Part shown: one piece after another, positions 1 through 9,810 of the stretch
Layout of the letters: the number at the start of each line of letters is the position of its first letter
How positions within the stretch are numbered: position 1 is the first letter of the stretch
NCBI RefSeq assembly: GCF_002162035.1
Contig: NZ_CP021138.1
Coordinates: 1,860,001 to 1,924,000, forward strand
Origin: Sulfuriferula sp. AH1
Lineage (GTDB): Bacteria; Pseudomonadota; Gammaproteobacteria; Burkholderiales; Sulfuriferulaceae
Direction of reading: 5' to 3'
DNA length: 64,000 bases
Position numbers and translations under genes: made by a program
The notes under the pieces: model-generated
Told to the model about the DNA's origin: nothing
The model's input: only the letters and a program-made list of their open reading frames with translations
The model's database searches: none

Positions 1-821
1 TACAACTCGCACACACCATTGAAGCCAATGTGATCGCAGCATTAAGTGAGGATATGGGCAGCGGCGATGTTACCGCGCAGCTCATTCCCGCCGACCACCA
101 TGCCCGCGCCTATGTCATTTGCCGCGAGAAAGCGATTTTTTGCGGGCAAGCATGGTTTGAGGCCTGTTTTCGCCAACTCGATCCCGCGATAAAAATCAAT
201 TGGTATACCAGGGATGGTCAATGTATCGGGGTCGATCAGGTGCTGTGCGAAGTAAGCGGCAATGCGCGTGCGCTGCTTTCCGCCGAGCGTCCCGCACTGA
301 ATTTCCTGCAGACGCTGTCCGCTACGGCGACTGCCGCGCATCGTTACGCCGAAATCGTCAAAGGTACTGGCGCAGTGATCATGGACACACGCAAAACCCT
401 GCCCGGATTACGCCTGGCACAAAAATATGCGGTAATTGCCGGTGGCGGTACGAACCAGCGTATCGGCCTGTTTGACGGCATCCTCATCAAGGAGAACCAT
501 ATTGCCGCTGCCGGCAGTATCGAAGCGGTGCTCAAAGCCACCCATGACGCTACTGTCCCGGTGCAAATCGAAGTGGAAAACCTGAATGAACTGGAGCAGG
601 CACTGAACGCCGGCGCCAAATTGATTCTATTGGATAATTTTGATCTGGTGCAATTGCGTGCCGCAGTGGCATTGAATCAAGGACGCGCCGAACTCGAAGC
701 TTCCGGCGGCGTCGATCTGGAAAGCCTGCGCGCCATTGCCGAAACAGGCGTGCACCGCATTTCCAGCGGTGCGATTACCAAACACATCGATGCGGTAGAC
801 TTGTCGATGCGCATTCAATAA
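1..821 (+). CDS. nadC: Nicotinate-nucleotide pyrophosphorylase (quinolinate phosphoribosyltransferase), 5' end cut by window
   Basis: This enzyme converts quinolinate and PRPP to nicotinate mononucleotide, CO2 and PPi in de novo NAD synthesis. The visible protein carries the family landmarks: 'EDMGSGDVTAQLIP' near the start, 'RKTLPGLRLAQKYAV', 'GLFDGILIKENHI' and 'EVENLNELEQAL', ending with the barrel strand 'LEASGGVDLESLRAIAETGV'. The reading frame is open to base 3 (residues QLAHTIEAN before the GTG at 30), and that upstream stretch still looks like NadC. The real start is therefore outside the window and about 273 residues are visible, against roughly 280-300 for the family. The next gene is convergent, 8 bases away. 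Confidence 0.96.
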   Translation, partial: QLAHTIEANVIAALSEDMGSGDVTAQLIPADHHARAYVICREKAIFCGQAWFEACFRQLDPAIKINWYTRDGQCIGVDQVLCEVSGNARALLSAERPALNFLQTLSATATAAHRYAEIVKGTGAVIMDTRKTLPGLRLAQKYAVIAGGGTNQRIGLFDGILIKENHIAAAGSIEAVLKATHDATVPVQIEVENLNELEQALNAGAKLILLDNFDLVQLRAAVALNQGRAELEASGGVDLESLRAIAETGVHRISSGAITKHIDAVDLSMRIQ

Positions 822-829
822 CGCCGAAT

Positions 830-1642
830 TTACAATTTCACGCCGATCGCTTGCGCCAGCACTGCATAATCCTGTTTGCCGCAAGAAACAAACTGATTGA
901 CCGGAACGTGAATGGCTTTCTGCAGACTGTCCACCGCGGCGGCCGGCAATGACAACAGTGTCTTGCGTACGGATTCGGCATAGCTTGCGGCTAATTTGTC
1001 ATGGATCAACACGGTAAAATCAGGCGAAGCAGGTAGCGGATACCATGCTTCGTATTCACCTGTCGCAATCATCCTGTTGGCTTTTTCCGTGCGCAGCACA
1101 CCGGCTTGCACCGCTTTCTGTTCGAGCAGAAAAGCAACTGCATCCTGCGTTTTCACCGTCTGCAGCATGGCCGACGTAGCCAATTTACGTTCGGCGATGA
1201 CATTCTGCCCCATGGCGCCCAGCCAGGAATCCGGCTCGGTAATCCCGATGCTGGTCACCGTCTGCCCCTTGCGCCTGACCAACATGCCTGTTGCCAAATC
1301 ACGGACACGCACCAAAGGCTGATAACCATATTGCATCGCATGGATTGCAACTATCGGCGGTACAAACAGGATATCCGTACGATTATTGCTAATCACCGAT
1401 TCGATTAGCGAAAAGCTGCGATAAGGTTCCGCATAGACTTTCTTTCCCATGGTGCTGGCGAGCGCAGTCGCCATCGGCTGGGTATAGATTTTGAACAGTT
1501 GCAAATCGATTTCCTTGGCGCCTGTTCCAGGATAAATGGAAATAATGACATCTCCATGTCCCGATAGCAGCAACGCCTTGGCCGACTGATTTGCGAACAT
1601 AGTCGTCGCGACCAATGTTCGCAGAAAGAAACGTCTATTCAC
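830..1642 (-). CDS. Orphan PhnD-like periplasmic binding protein, copy 2
   Basis: This is a phosphate/phosphonate-type (PhnD family) solute-binding protein. The mature part begins 'SGHGDVIISIYPGTGAKEID' and holds the lobe-forming stretch 'SNNRTDILFVPPIVAIHAMQ', the position where PhnD-like proteins build the ligand pocket. I prefer GTG 1642 (giving MNRRFFLRTL) over the upstream ATGs because AAGGA lies 8 bases before it and because it matches the N-terminus of the neighbouring paralogue. RRFFLR followed by a hydrophobic stretch suggests a signal peptide, possibly Tat-type. It lies 70 bases downstream of its paralogue on the same strand. No permease or ATPase gene is adjacent, so it may serve a sensor or a distant transporter; the ligand is unknown. 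Confidence 0.8.
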   Translation of the reverse strand: MNRRFFLRTLVATTMFANQSAKALLLSGHGDVIISIYPGTGAKEIDLQLFKIYTQPMATALASTMGKKVYAEPYRSFSLIESVISNNRTDILFVPPIVAIHAMQYGYQPLVRVRDLATGMLVRRKGQTVTSIGITEPDSWLGAMGQNVIAERKLATSAMLQTVKTQDAVAFLLEQKAVQAGVLRTEKANRMIATGEYEAWYPLPASPDFTVLIHDKLAASYAESVRKTLLSLPAAAVDSLQKAIHVPVNQFVSCGKQDYAVLAQAIGVKL

Positions 1643-1712
1643 AAACAACATCCTTGTACGTAACGCCGGCCGCCAAAAGGAAAAGTCCATTTGTCGCTTC
1701 GGCTAAGTGTAA

Positions 1713-2522
1713 TTATGTCACTGCCGCTATCTTTTTCAATATTTCGTAATCCTGTCTGCCGCACGGCACGAATTGCTTTATTGTTGCTGGAATCAAAGTC
1801 TGCAAGCCATTAATGGCAGGGGCCGAAAGCGACAGCATGGTTTGGCTGATCGGCTCGGCATATTTCGCCATCAACTTCTGATGCATCAGTAAAGTGAATC
1901 CGGGCGTACTGGTTAACGGGAACCATGCTTCATACTGGCCGGTCGCGATCATATTATTGGCTATCTTGGTCCCCAAAACTCCGGCTTGTACCGCCCCTTG
2001 CTTGAGAAGAAACACCACCGCATCCTGATTCTTGACCGTTTCCACCATTGCTGGCGTACCGAGCTTGCGTTCAGCGATCAAATACAGGCCCATCGCACCC
2101 GGCCAAGAGTCGGGGCCAGTCATCGCAATGCGCGTTACAGTTTCGCCTTTGCGTTTAATCAGCATGCCAGTTAGAAAATCTTTTACGCGTACGACGGGTT
2201 CATAACCATGCTGCATCGCATTGACCGCCAATGTCGGCGGGACAAATAATACATCAGCCCGCGCGTTATCAATCACATTTTTGATCAATGAAAAACTGCG
2301 ATAAGATTCAGCATACACTTTTTTGCCGATCTTATCCGCAATGGCTGCCGTCAGCGGATGCGTATAATCCTTGAATGATCGCAAATCGATATCCGCGGCG
2401 CCTGTACCGGGGAAAATCGCCATGATCAAATCCCCACTGCCTGCCAGCAGCAACGCATGTGCTGAGTAACTGGGCAGCATGGCTGTACCCAGTAACACTT
2501 GTACCAGTCTGCGACGATTCAT
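1713..2522 (-). CDS. Orphan PhnD-like periplasmic binding protein, copy 1
   Basis: A paralogue of the gene at 830-1642, it aligns along its whole length without large gaps. Shared blocks include 'IFPGTGAADIDLR', 'KKVYAESYRSFSLI', 'RADVLFVPPTLAVNAMQHGY' and 'PDSWPGAMGLYLIAERKLGT'. The start at ATG 2522 (MNRRRLVQVLLG) has GAGGG six bases upstream and lines up with the paralogue; ATG 2528 would add only two residues. The hydrophobic N-terminus ending near 'SAHA' looks like a cleavable export signal. The pair probably arose by tandem duplication and then diverged. The family usually works with an ABC transporter, but none is encoded here, so partner and ligand are open. Confidence 0.8.
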   Translation of the reverse strand: MNRRRLVQVLLGTAMLPSYSAHALLLAGSGDLIMAIFPGTGAADIDLRSFKDYTHPLTAAIADKIGKKVYAESYRSFSLIKNVIDNARADVLFVPPTLAVNAMQHGYEPVVRVKDFLTGMLIKRKGETVTRIAMTGPDSWPGAMGLYLIAERKLGTPAMVETVKNQDAVVFLLKQGAVQAGVLGTKIANNMIATGQYEAWFPLTSTPGFTLLMHQKLMAKYAEPISQTMLSLSAPAINGLQTLIPATIKQFVPCGRQDYEILKKIAAVT

Positions 2523-2674
2523 CTTCATCCCTCACTAATTATAATTTTTTATTTAACGGAGCAGGCTACATCGACCAATCATGCATTTCAATGGTATGAA
2601 AAGACGCCTGCCGGCATACAAAACTACCAAATTCACATACCACCTTCATTCCCGGTCAATGCTAAACTACCTTT

Positions 2675-3694
2675 ATGAATATCAGCCTGCTTATCCCTCA
2701 CCTCCTTCCTTCCGCTGAAATGAATGCATCGCTGCTCCACGATTTGCAGTTGCCGGCTCTGAAAACGCTGCTGGCACGAGCGAGCCGTACGCAAACCGAC
2801 GCCAGCGGCGGGATAGAGGCTATCCTGTGTCAGCATTTCGGCGTAACCAGGCAAACGGATTGGCCCATCGGGCCGATCACATTACTGGCTGATGGCGGTG
2901 ACTCCGGCCATCATTACTGGTTTCGCGCCGACCCGGTGCATTTTCGTGCAACGCGCGATCAGTTGATGCTGGTGGACAGCGGCGCATTTAATGTAAGCCA
3001 TGCCGAAGCGGAGCAGTTTGCGGAAGCATTTAATCGTCACTTCCAGGATGAGGGTTATTTGCTCTATCCGCTACGCCCCGATCGCTGGTATCTGCGTGTC
3101 GACGCCACACCGGAACTCGCCACACATAGTATCAATACGGTAACCGGAAAACATATCGATGCCTATCTCCCCAACGGAGCAGATGCATTGGCCTGGCATC
3201 GTTTTTACAACGAAATCCAAATGCTGTTCTTTGGCCTGGCCATCAATCAGGCGCGGGAGGCCCGCGGCGAACTGCCTATTAACGGTCTGTGGTGCTGGGG
3301 CGGAGGTGTCATGCCAAAGATGCAGCCAATCACGGCCAGCAAATTCCTCGCAAACGACAGTGATGCGCGCGCGCTGGCTTTTGCCGCCGGCGTAGCCAAT
3401 GACAGCCTGCCCAGGAACGCCGGCAAGCTCGACCAGTCCGCACTGCTCCTGCTTGACGCCTTGAATGGCGCGGCACAATACGGCGACTATATCGGCTGGC
3501 GTGAAGCGATATTGCAGATGGAGAAGGACTGGTTCGCCCCCTTGCTCAGCCAGCTCAAATCGGGAAAATTGTCATCCGTGAATATCACCACCGCGACCGA
3601 AAAACATGCCGTGATCTGGCACACCCGACGGATGGATTTATTAAAATTATGGCGCCATGCACGCCTTGTGCAACTGCTGTCCGCGCCGGCATGA
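2675..3694 (+). CDS. RpfE-like / phosphoglycerate-mutase-like protein
   Basis: This 339-residue protein resembles the conserved betaproteobacterial and xanthomonad proteins annotated as phosphoglycerate mutase or regulatory protein RpfE (COG4255). Recognisable parts are 'MNISLLIPHLLP' at the N-terminus, 'DWPIGPITLLADG' near residue 65, 'RWYLRV' near 133, 'IDAYLPNGADALAWHRFYNE' and 'INGLWCWGGGVMP', followed by a weaker C-terminal part. No mutase activity can be read from the sequence, and the usual functional annotation of this family is weakly based. It is transcribed divergently from the PhnD-like pair and stands alone; the signalling gene 125 bases downstream probably has its own promoter. 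The ATG at 2675 has no strong Shine-Dalgarno sequence. Confidence 0.75.
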   Translation: MNISLLIPHLLPSAEMNASLLHDLQLPALKTLLARASRTQTDASGGIEAILCQHFGVTRQTDWPIGPITLLADGGDSGHHYWFRADPVHFRATRDQLMLVDSGAFNVSHAEAEQFAEAFNRHFQDEGYLLYPLRPDRWYLRVDATPELATHSINTVTGKHIDAYLPNGADALAWHRFYNEIQMLFFGLAINQAREARGELPINGLWCWGGGVMPKMQPITASKFLANDSDARALAFAAGVANDSLPRNAGKLDQSALLLLDALNGAAQYGDYIGWREAILQMEKDWFAPLLSQLKSGKLSSVNITTATEKHAVIWHTRRMDLLKLWRHARLVQLLSAPA

Positions 3695-3819
3695 AATCAT
3701 GCACGCGTCAGCACTGCCGCTGACCGTAGCGTAATTGCACTAAAAATTCAAAAAATGACTTTAGTCGTAATACAAGCATGCTACGATAGCGCATAACAAA
3801 TATTTGGCTCTGAAATTTA

Positions 3820-5094
3820 ATGGATAAAAATAATACCCGATTAATAGATGTTGCTGATTTGCAAATCGGGATTTATGTATTTCTGGATCTGGGCTGGATG
3901 CAACACCCCTTCCCGCTGAACCATTTCAAAATCCAGCATCAAGCGCAAATAGATACGATACGCACACTGGGTGTGAAGCGGGTCCGGTATTCACCGGAAA
4001 AAAGCGACGTCATTATCAATGCGCGAGGCAGCTCGGGGCGCAGCGCGGCTAAAGCTGCCACAACCGAGACCGCCAGCGCCGATGAGAAACAGCAGCATAA
4101 AGCCATACTCAGTCAGCAGCGCGCTCAACTGCTTTCCTGCGACCGCCGCTTTAACGAAGCTTTAGGGGTTTACAAGGACATTATCGACAATGTCACCCAA
4201 CGGCCTCAATCCTGCCTGGAAAACGCAGAAAAACTGATTTCCGAATTTGTCAGCGACTTCCTCAGCCAGGACGAGGTTTCCATTCGACTGTTATCCGAGA
4301 ATCACGGCGAAAAGAACCTCTTGCACTCGCTCAATGTCACCATATTGTCCATGCTGCTGGCCAAAGCCAGCGGCATGGACGCAAAGCAGACTCATGATAT
4401 TGGCATAGCCGCGCTTCTGCATGACATCGGCAAGATCATGCTGCCTGACCGTATCCGCTGGCATGACAAGGACTTTACTCCGGCGGAAAAGAATCTGTAC
4501 GAAACCCATGTTGCGCACAGTCTGACATTAGCCAAAAAAATGGGCTGCGCGGAAAACATCCAGCAAATCATTGCCCAGCATCATGAGTATGCCGATGGCA
4601 GCGGCTACCCGCTGCACGTCACGGAAAAGGACATCCCGGTACCGAGCCAGATCGTGGGCCTGATCAATACCTATGACCATCTGTGCAACCCCAACAATCC
4701 CAGCTCCTCCGTCACGCCGCACGAAGCGCTGTCGATCATTTTCGCCAAAATGCGTACGAAATTCAATACCGGTACCATTTCGCGCTTTGTTCACATGATG
4801 GGCGTTTATCCACCGGGCTCGGTCATACAATTGAACGATCAGCGTTATGCGCTAGTCATCACCGTCAATTCATCCCGTCCATTAAAACCCAAGGTGCTCA
4901 TTTACGACGCCAACATACCCTGCGACGAAGCGCTGATAGTAGACCTGGAGGCACATCCGGAAATCGGCATACAACGCAGCCTGAAACCGCTGCAACTGCC
5001 AAAAGTCGTATTTGACTATCTGTCGCCGCGCAAACGCGCCTGTTATTTCTTTGAGCGCGGCCGTTCGATCGACACGGCCCAAGAACCATCATGA
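3820..5094 (+). CDS. HD-GYP domain c-di-GMP phosphodiesterase
   Basis: The N-terminal 70 residues ('LIDVADLQIGIYVFLDLGW', then 'LGVKRVRYSPE') match the DUF3391-like region common before HD-GYP domains. A charged linker follows, then the HD-GYP domain at about residues 160-345. The catalytic landmarks are intact: 'ALLHDIGKIMLPDRI' near residue 200 and 'QHHEYADGSGYP' near 252. The family hydrolyses c-di-GMP to pGpG or GMP with a di-metal or tri-metal centre. There is no membrane segment, so the protein should be cytoplasmic. Its stop overlaps the start of the GGDEF-EAL gene (ATGA, 5091-5094), which implies translational coupling of two c-di-GMP enzymes. No clear Shine-Dalgarno precedes ATG 3820. 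Confidence 0.92.
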   Translation: MDKNNTRLIDVADLQIGIYVFLDLGWMQHPFPLNHFKIQHQAQIDTIRTLGVKRVRYSPEKSDVIINARGSSGRSAAKAATTETASADEKQQHKAILSQQRAQLLSCDRRFNEALGVYKDIIDNVTQRPQSCLENAEKLISEFVSDFLSQDEVSIRLLSENHGEKNLLHSLNVTILSMLLAKASGMDAKQTHDIGIAALLHDIGKIMLPDRIRWHDKDFTPAEKNLYETHVAHSLTLAKKMGCAENIQQIIAQHHEYADGSGYPLHVTEKDIPVPSQIVGLINTYDHLCNPNNPSSSVTPHEALSIIFAKMRTKFNTGTISRFVHMMGVYPPGSVIQLNDQRYALVITVNSSRPLKPKVLIYDANIPCDEALIVDLEAHPEIGIQRSLKPLQLPKVVFDYLSPRKRACYFFERGRSIDTAQEPS

Positions 5095-7508
5095 TGAACG
5101 CACACTGGCTAGCATTCATTGAGGGCATGCTGGACGCAGTCTGGCTGGTCGATCCCATCGACTTGCGTATTGTTGCCGCGAATCGGCCAGCGGCCGCTTT
5201 GATCGGTGTCGAGCAGGATTGGCTGGTCGGCAAGCCAGTTATTGATCTGGCCTGCACTCCGGAAGACATGTTTTTCTGGGAAGATGTCGCGATAGGATTG
5301 AGCAGCGAAATCCATTCGGAAACGCTGCTCAATCATCAGGACGGCTCGGTGCTCAACGTCGAGCGCCGCGTGACGATGATACACTCCGATGAAAGCGTGC
5401 TGTATATCGTTGCGATCCGCGACGTGACTGAACAGCGCCACACCGAGAATGAACTGGAACGCCTCATCGCCGAGCTGCGCGCGACGCTGGAATCCTCAGC
5501 GGACGGCTTGCTGGTTACCGATCTCAACCATGCGATACGCGCATACAACCAGACATTTGCGACGTTATGGGACATGCCGGTTACTTTGCTGACGGAGCGC
5601 AATGACGCCGCCATTTACGAATGGATCAATCAGGCCATCGTTACCCGCATCGAAAACCACATGGCGATATCCGGCAGCACCCACTTGCTCCAGTCTGCCG
5701 AAACACTGACTTTGAAATCCGGGCGCATTCTGGAATGCGTTTCCCTGCCGCAATATTCACGCGGACAGCCCATAGGCAAGGTCTATACCTACCGCGATAT
5801 CAGTGAACAGGTTGCCAATGAGGCACGTCTGCAGCTCGCATCCAAGGTATTCGAAGCCAGCCTGAACGCCATTTTCATTACCGACACGCATCACAACATC
5901 ATCGCCGCAAACCCCAGCTGTGAAAGCCTGACAGGCTATACTCAGGCGGAACTGCTGAACCTGAAGCTGTGCGATCTGTTTTTCATCCATTGCGACGACA
6001 ACAAGATAGACGAGCTGATGGCGCAAGTCGATGGCCAGGGATATTGGGAAGCCGAACTGTGGAACCGCCACAAGAATGGCGACAGTTATCTGTGTGTCGC
6101 CTCGCTTGTCAGGGTCCAGGACCCGTTCCACCAGACCACCCACCACCTTTGTTTCCTGAAAGACCTGACCGAAACTCACGTAGCCAAGAAACGCATCGAA
6201 GAGCTCGCCTACAACGACGCGCTCACCGGATTACCCAATCGGCTGCTGCTGACACAGCAGATCGAACGTACCATCAACCTGGCAAAACGCAACCATACCA
6301 GTTTCGCCGTCCTGTTCCTGGACCTCGACCACTTCAAGAAGATCAACGACTCGCTGGGCCATCAATTCGGCGATCAGGTGCTGGTTGAAATAGCACAACG
6401 ACTCAAAAACTGCATACGCGAAATAGACATGGCATCGCGATTGGGCGGCGACGAATTCGTGCTGATGCTGGAACAGACCGACGCGCGCGGCGTGGAAATC
6501 AGCGCCAAACGCATACTGGATGCACTGACCCAGCCGTTCTCCGTCAACGAGATCAATTTCACTGTCACCTGCAGCATCGGCATCGCCATGTATCCTGAAG
6601 ATGGCGACACATTCGACGACCTGATCAAGAACGCCGACAGCGCGATGTACCATGTCAAGGAACGCGGCCGCTCGGATTTCCGTTTTTACCAGCCGCAAAT
6701 GAATATCGGACTGCTGTCGCGGATGAAGCTCGACTACGCCATGCGCCAGGCGTTGGAGCACAAGCAATTCGAGCTGCACTATCAGCCGCAAGTCGAGCTC
6801 AAGACAGGAAAAATCATCGGCGCAGAAGCGCTGATACGCTGGTACGACGAAGAATTGGGCCACATCAGTCCGGATCAGTTCATCCCTGTGGCGGAAGAAA
6901 CCGGCGTCATTATCCCGATCGGCAACTGGGTGGTACGCGAAGCAGTCAAGCAGGCGGCGATATGGTACGGCCAGGACAAACAACTGGTGGTCGCCATCAA
7001 TGTTTCAGCGTTGCAGTTTCAGCAAACCGGTTTTGTCGAAAGTATCGCCGCTGCCCTGCGCGAATACAGCTTGCCGGCGGACCAACTGGAACTTGAGCTG
7101 ACCGAATCCATCCTCATCAAGGACGCGGAAGTCGCGCTGCAACGTTTGAAGGCATTATCGGCGCTCGGCGTCAGCTTATCGGTCGACGATTTTGGAACAG
7201 GTTATTCGAGCCTGAATTATCTCAAACGTTTCCCGCTCAACAAACTCAAAATCGATCGTTCGTTCGTGCAGGATATTCCCGGCGACGAAAGCGACATGGC
7301 GATCGCAATCGCCATCATCAACCTGTCGCACGCCCTGAATCTCAAAGTCATTGCCGAAGGGGTAGAAACCGAAACCCAGCAGTCCTTCCTCATTTCCGCC
7401 GGGTGCGACGAACTGCAAGGCTTTATTTTTGCTCCCGCCTTGAATGTCGGCGAGTTCGAGCAGCTATTGGCTGCCCAAACGGACAAGCAGAACTACTCGG
7501 TACGCTGA
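5091..7508 (+). CDS. PAS-PAS-PAS-GGDEF-EAL c-di-GMP turnover protein
   Basis: An 805-residue cytoplasmic signalling protein. Three PAS-like modules occupy about residues 1-115, 125-240 and 245-370. They are followed by a GGDEF domain (about 375-540) and an EAL domain (about 550-800). The cyclase site is intact ('LGGDEF'), and an RxxD inhibitory site (REID) sits five residues before it. The EAL domain keeps the phosphodiesterase set: 'AEALIRW', 'INVSALQF', 'LELTESIL', 'VDDFGTGYSS', 'LKIDRSF' and 'IAEGVET'. Both activities are therefore possible, and the net direction cannot be told from sequence. It is coupled to the HD-GYP gene by an ATGA overlap. Its last 16 bases overlap the 3' end of the convergent aldo/keto reductase gene. 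Confidence 0.95.
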   Translation: MMNAHWLAFIEGMLDAVWLVDPIDLRIVAANRPAAALIGVEQDWLVGKPVIDLACTPEDMFFWEDVAIGLSSEIHSETLLNHQDGSVLNVERRVTMIHSDESVLYIVAIRDVTEQRHTENELERLIAELRATLESSADGLLVTDLNHAIRAYNQTFATLWDMPVTLLTERNDAAIYEWINQAIVTRIENHMAISGSTHLLQSAETLTLKSGRILECVSLPQYSRGQPIGKVYTYRDISEQVANEARLQLASKVFEASLNAIFITDTHHNIIAANPSCESLTGYTQAELLNLKLCDLFFIHCDDNKIDELMAQVDGQGYWEAELWNRHKNGDSYLCVASLVRVQDPFHQTTHHLCFLKDLTETHVAKKRIEELAYNDALTGLPNRLLLTQQIERTINLAKRNHTSFAVLFLDLDHFKKINDSLGHQFGDQVLVEIAQRLKNCIREIDMASRLGGDEFVLMLEQTDARGVEISAKRILDALTQPFSVNEINFTVTCSIGIAMYPEDGDTFDDLIKNADSAMYHVKERGRSDFRFYQPQMNIGLLSRMKLDYAMRQALEHKQFELHYQPQVELKTGKIIGAEALIRWYDEELGHISPDQFIPVAEETGVIIPIGNWVVREAVKQAAIWYGQDKQLVVAINVSALQFQQTGFVESIAAALREYSLPADQLELELTESILIKDAEVALQRLKALSALGVSLSVDDFGTGYSSLNYLKRFPLNKLKIDRSFVQDIPGDESDMAIAIAIINLSHALNLKVIAEGVETETQQSFLISAGCDELQGFIFAPALNVGEFEQLLAAQTDKQNYSVR

Positions 7509-8641
7509 TACATCTGCAGGTATGCCGTTTTCTCCAGCGGTGCGATATGTGCAACCGCCAGCGCATCCTGCAAATGGACTGGCGTGCTGATTCCCACCAA
7601 AGTCGTACCTACGCCCGGCGTCGAACGATTGAACTGTATCGCACGCTGGGCATCGTTCTTCAGCATGGGCATGGTCTGTATCACCGCATCCATCGCCTGC
7701 GTTGCCAGATGCCCCTTGAACATGGTGTGACTGGCCATCAGATACACGCCAAGCTGGTGCGCGGCCTGGATGGTTGAAGCCACGTTGCCCTGGCCGGTAG
7801 TCTGGCTGAAACGGGTAAAGCCCTCCTGCATCACCTGATTGAACGGCATTTGCACCACTTTGAACTGATGCTTCGCCTGATCGTCTTTCCAGACCGCACG
7901 CGCCGCTTTTTCGGCATGCCCCTGCATCGAAGTGATCGACTGGAACAGCGGATTATCGGTCTCCACACGGAAGCCGTTAAATGTCGAGATGCCGTAATAG
8001 CGCAGCTTTTTATCCTTGATGGCCTGCTCCAGCACCATGAATACCTTTTCCAGCTTGCGATTAAGCTGATCCTTGCCGATCACCGGAATATGCACTTCGG
8101 GCTGGTCGATGAGGAATGCATCCAGCGTTTCCACGCCCATCAACTGCCGTGACAGTTCCAGCTGGAACGCGATGTATTCCGGGCTGATGCAGTGTGCCTG
8201 AATCAGATCCTCGACCCGCCCCAGCCCTTTATCCACCACTTCGGTTTTGAACCATGCCTGCAAGTCATCCGGGCGGCCTTCGCGGAAGCTTAGAAAGCCG
8301 CCTTTGGACACGAGGAACATCTGCTCGCGCTTCACGCCCGCTTCCATCGCCCGGCGGACACCCGCGCCTACCGCAGCGGCAGACCGGCCGTAACGGTAAT
8401 GCGCGCCAGTATCGATCACGTTGATACCGTGGGTCAGCGCCTCGGTCACGATATCGGCATATTGCGCATCAACCTCGTTTACCGGCGCTCCGGGAAATGT
8501 CCCCAGACCGATCGAGGACAACTGCAAATGCACATTGAGAAAATCGCTGTAATGACCTGCAGCGCAGTCTTTGCCGATCGTGGTGACATATTGTTTGGTC
8601 GCCATCATCGTGCAATGGCCGGGAATGAGCGTCGTAGTCAT
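7493..8641 (-). CDS. Aldo/keto reductase family protein
   Basis: This is an NAD(P)H-dependent aldo/keto reductase. The typical tetrad can be placed: Asp and Tyr in 'VIDTGAHYRYG', Lys in 'FLVSKGG' and His in 'IQAHCISPE'. 'SSIGLGTFPGAP' is the usual first strand. At 382 residues it is longer than the common 280-330, with extra sequence at the N-terminus and in the middle. The substrate is unknown. The ATG at 8641 overlaps the stop of the deacetylase-like gene (ATGA), making it the last gene of a mobB-ispD-ispF-deacetylase-reductase operon. The 3' end overlaps the convergent GGDEF-EAL gene by 16 bases. Confidence 0.88.
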   Translation of the reverse strand: MTTTLIPGHCTMMATKQYVTTIGKDCAAGHYSDFLNVHLQLSSIGLGTFPGAPVNEVDAQYADIVTEALTHGINVIDTGAHYRYGRSAAAVGAGVRRAMEAGVKREQMFLVSKGGFLSFREGRPDDLQAWFKTEVVDKGLGRVEDLIQAHCISPEYIAFQLELSRQLMGVETLDAFLIDQPEVHIPVIGKDQLNRKLEKVFMVLEQAIKDKKLRYYGISTFNGFRVETDNPLFQSITSMQGHAEKAARAVWKDDQAKHQFKVVQMPFNQVMQEGFTRFSQTTGQGNVASTIQAAHQLGVYLMASHTMFKGHLATQAMDAVIQTMPMLKNDAQRAIQFNRSTPGVGTTLVGISTPVHLQDALAVAHIAPLEKTAYLQMYQRTE

Positions 8642-9810
8642 GGTGTTTGCAAAAAAGGATGTTGTTGAACGGATAGAATGAGGTCTTTGATTTCGGGGCG
8701 GACGGCAAGATCAGTCAAGGCATCCAGTCGCGAACTGAATAACTGCTCGAAGTGGGCTTCTTCTTCGTCCAAATCCCAATTGACGGCGCGCAACGCAGCT
8801 GCACCGGCTGCAGGCAACGCCTCGGGCAATTCACGTCCGGACAATAATGCCCACAAACCGGCCCAGGCTCGCGCCAGTACCAATGGATGATACCCGCCCC
8901 CGCCGGTAACAAGCAAGCGCGGGGTGCCGTCCGGATGCTGTGGGCAGGTGTCGAGTATGGTTTGCGCGGTCGCCAGAAACCCTTGCGTCGACAATCCCAG
9001 CTTGCCCAATGGGTCGGCGAAAATCATGTCCGTCCCTGCCTGCAGCACGATGGCGTCGGGCCGGAATCTGTCCAGCACCGGCTGCCACACTGCATCGAAC
9101 ACCATGCGATATTCGGCATCGTGAGTGCCCTTGGGCAGCGGCACATTCAGGCTGGTATGCCCGGCCTGCGCGGTATCGCCGAGTTGCCCGCCCTTGAACG
9201 GATAGGCATAGCGGCTGTCCATATGCAGCGACAGGGTGAAGACGTCGGGGTCGTCCACAAACGCGGCCTCCACGCCGTCGCCGTGATGCGCGTCGATATC
9301 CACATACAACACCCGCCAGCCTTCACGACGCAGCCGTAAAATCCCCAGCACCGGGTCATTGAAATAGCAGAAACCGTGCGCCTGATCAGGACGCGCGTGA
9401 TGCATGCCGCCAGCCGGGTTGAACGCGATACGGCCGCGGATCACTTCCTCGGCTGCCTGGATGGAGGCGCCGGTCGCCGTTGCCGGAATAGTGAAAAACT
9501 GCTCGAAATAAGGGTTTTCCAGCGTGCCCAGCTGATGGCGCTGGCGTACCGGATTGCTCACCCTTCCCAGCACTTCGGCACGCTTGAATGCCGACACATA
9601 TTCCGGCGTATGAAACCATTCCAATTCATAATCAGCCGCCTTGCGCGCCTGCAGAAATTCGTCTGCCATCAGCGCACCGTAGGCATCGATCAACTCGGTC
9701 GCCAGCGACACGCGCGGAATGGCCAGCGGATGATTGCTGCCGTAAGCCTTGCGGCGATATTTTGAACCAGCGATATAAGTGGCCTTGCGTGCGGGCTGCA
9801 AATTACTCAT
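8638..9810 (-). CDS. Histone-deacetylase-superfamily (acetoin-utilisation/acetylpolyamine hydrolase type) protein
   Basis: A zinc-dependent deacetylase of the arginase/deacetylase fold. Landmarks in order are '[16 protein letters not shown]', '[18 protein letters not shown]' (metal-binding Asp and His with the active-site HH pair), '[16 protein letters not shown]' (third metal Asp) and '[11 protein letters not shown]'. Family members remove acetyl groups from lysines, polyamines or small amides; the substrate here cannot be inferred. The chosen start, ATG 9810 (MSNLQPARK), forms an ATGA overlap with the ispF stop. An in-frame ATG at 9831 would add seven residues inside ispF and is less likely. 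It is embedded in the ispDF operon and translationally coupled to the reductase downstream. Confidence 0.92.
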   Translation of the reverse strand: MSNLQPARKATYIAGSKYRRKAYGSNHPLAIPRVSLATELIDAYGALMADEFLQARKAADYELEWFHTPEYVSAFKRAEVLGRVSNPVRQRHQLGTLENPYFEQFFTIPATATGASIQAAEEVIRGRIAFNPAGGMHHARPDQAHGFCYFNDPVLGILRLRREGWRVLYVDIDAHHGDGVEAAFVDDPDVFTLSLHMDSRYAYPFKGGQLGDTAQAGHTSLNVPLPKGTHDAEYRMVFDAVWQPVLDRFRPDAIVLQAGTDMIFADPLGKLGLSTQGFLATAQTILDTCPQHPDGTPRLLVTGGGGYHPLVLARAWAGLWALLSGRELPEALPAAGAAALRAVNWDLDEEEAHFEQLFSSRLDALTDLAVRPEIKDLILSVQQHPFLQTP

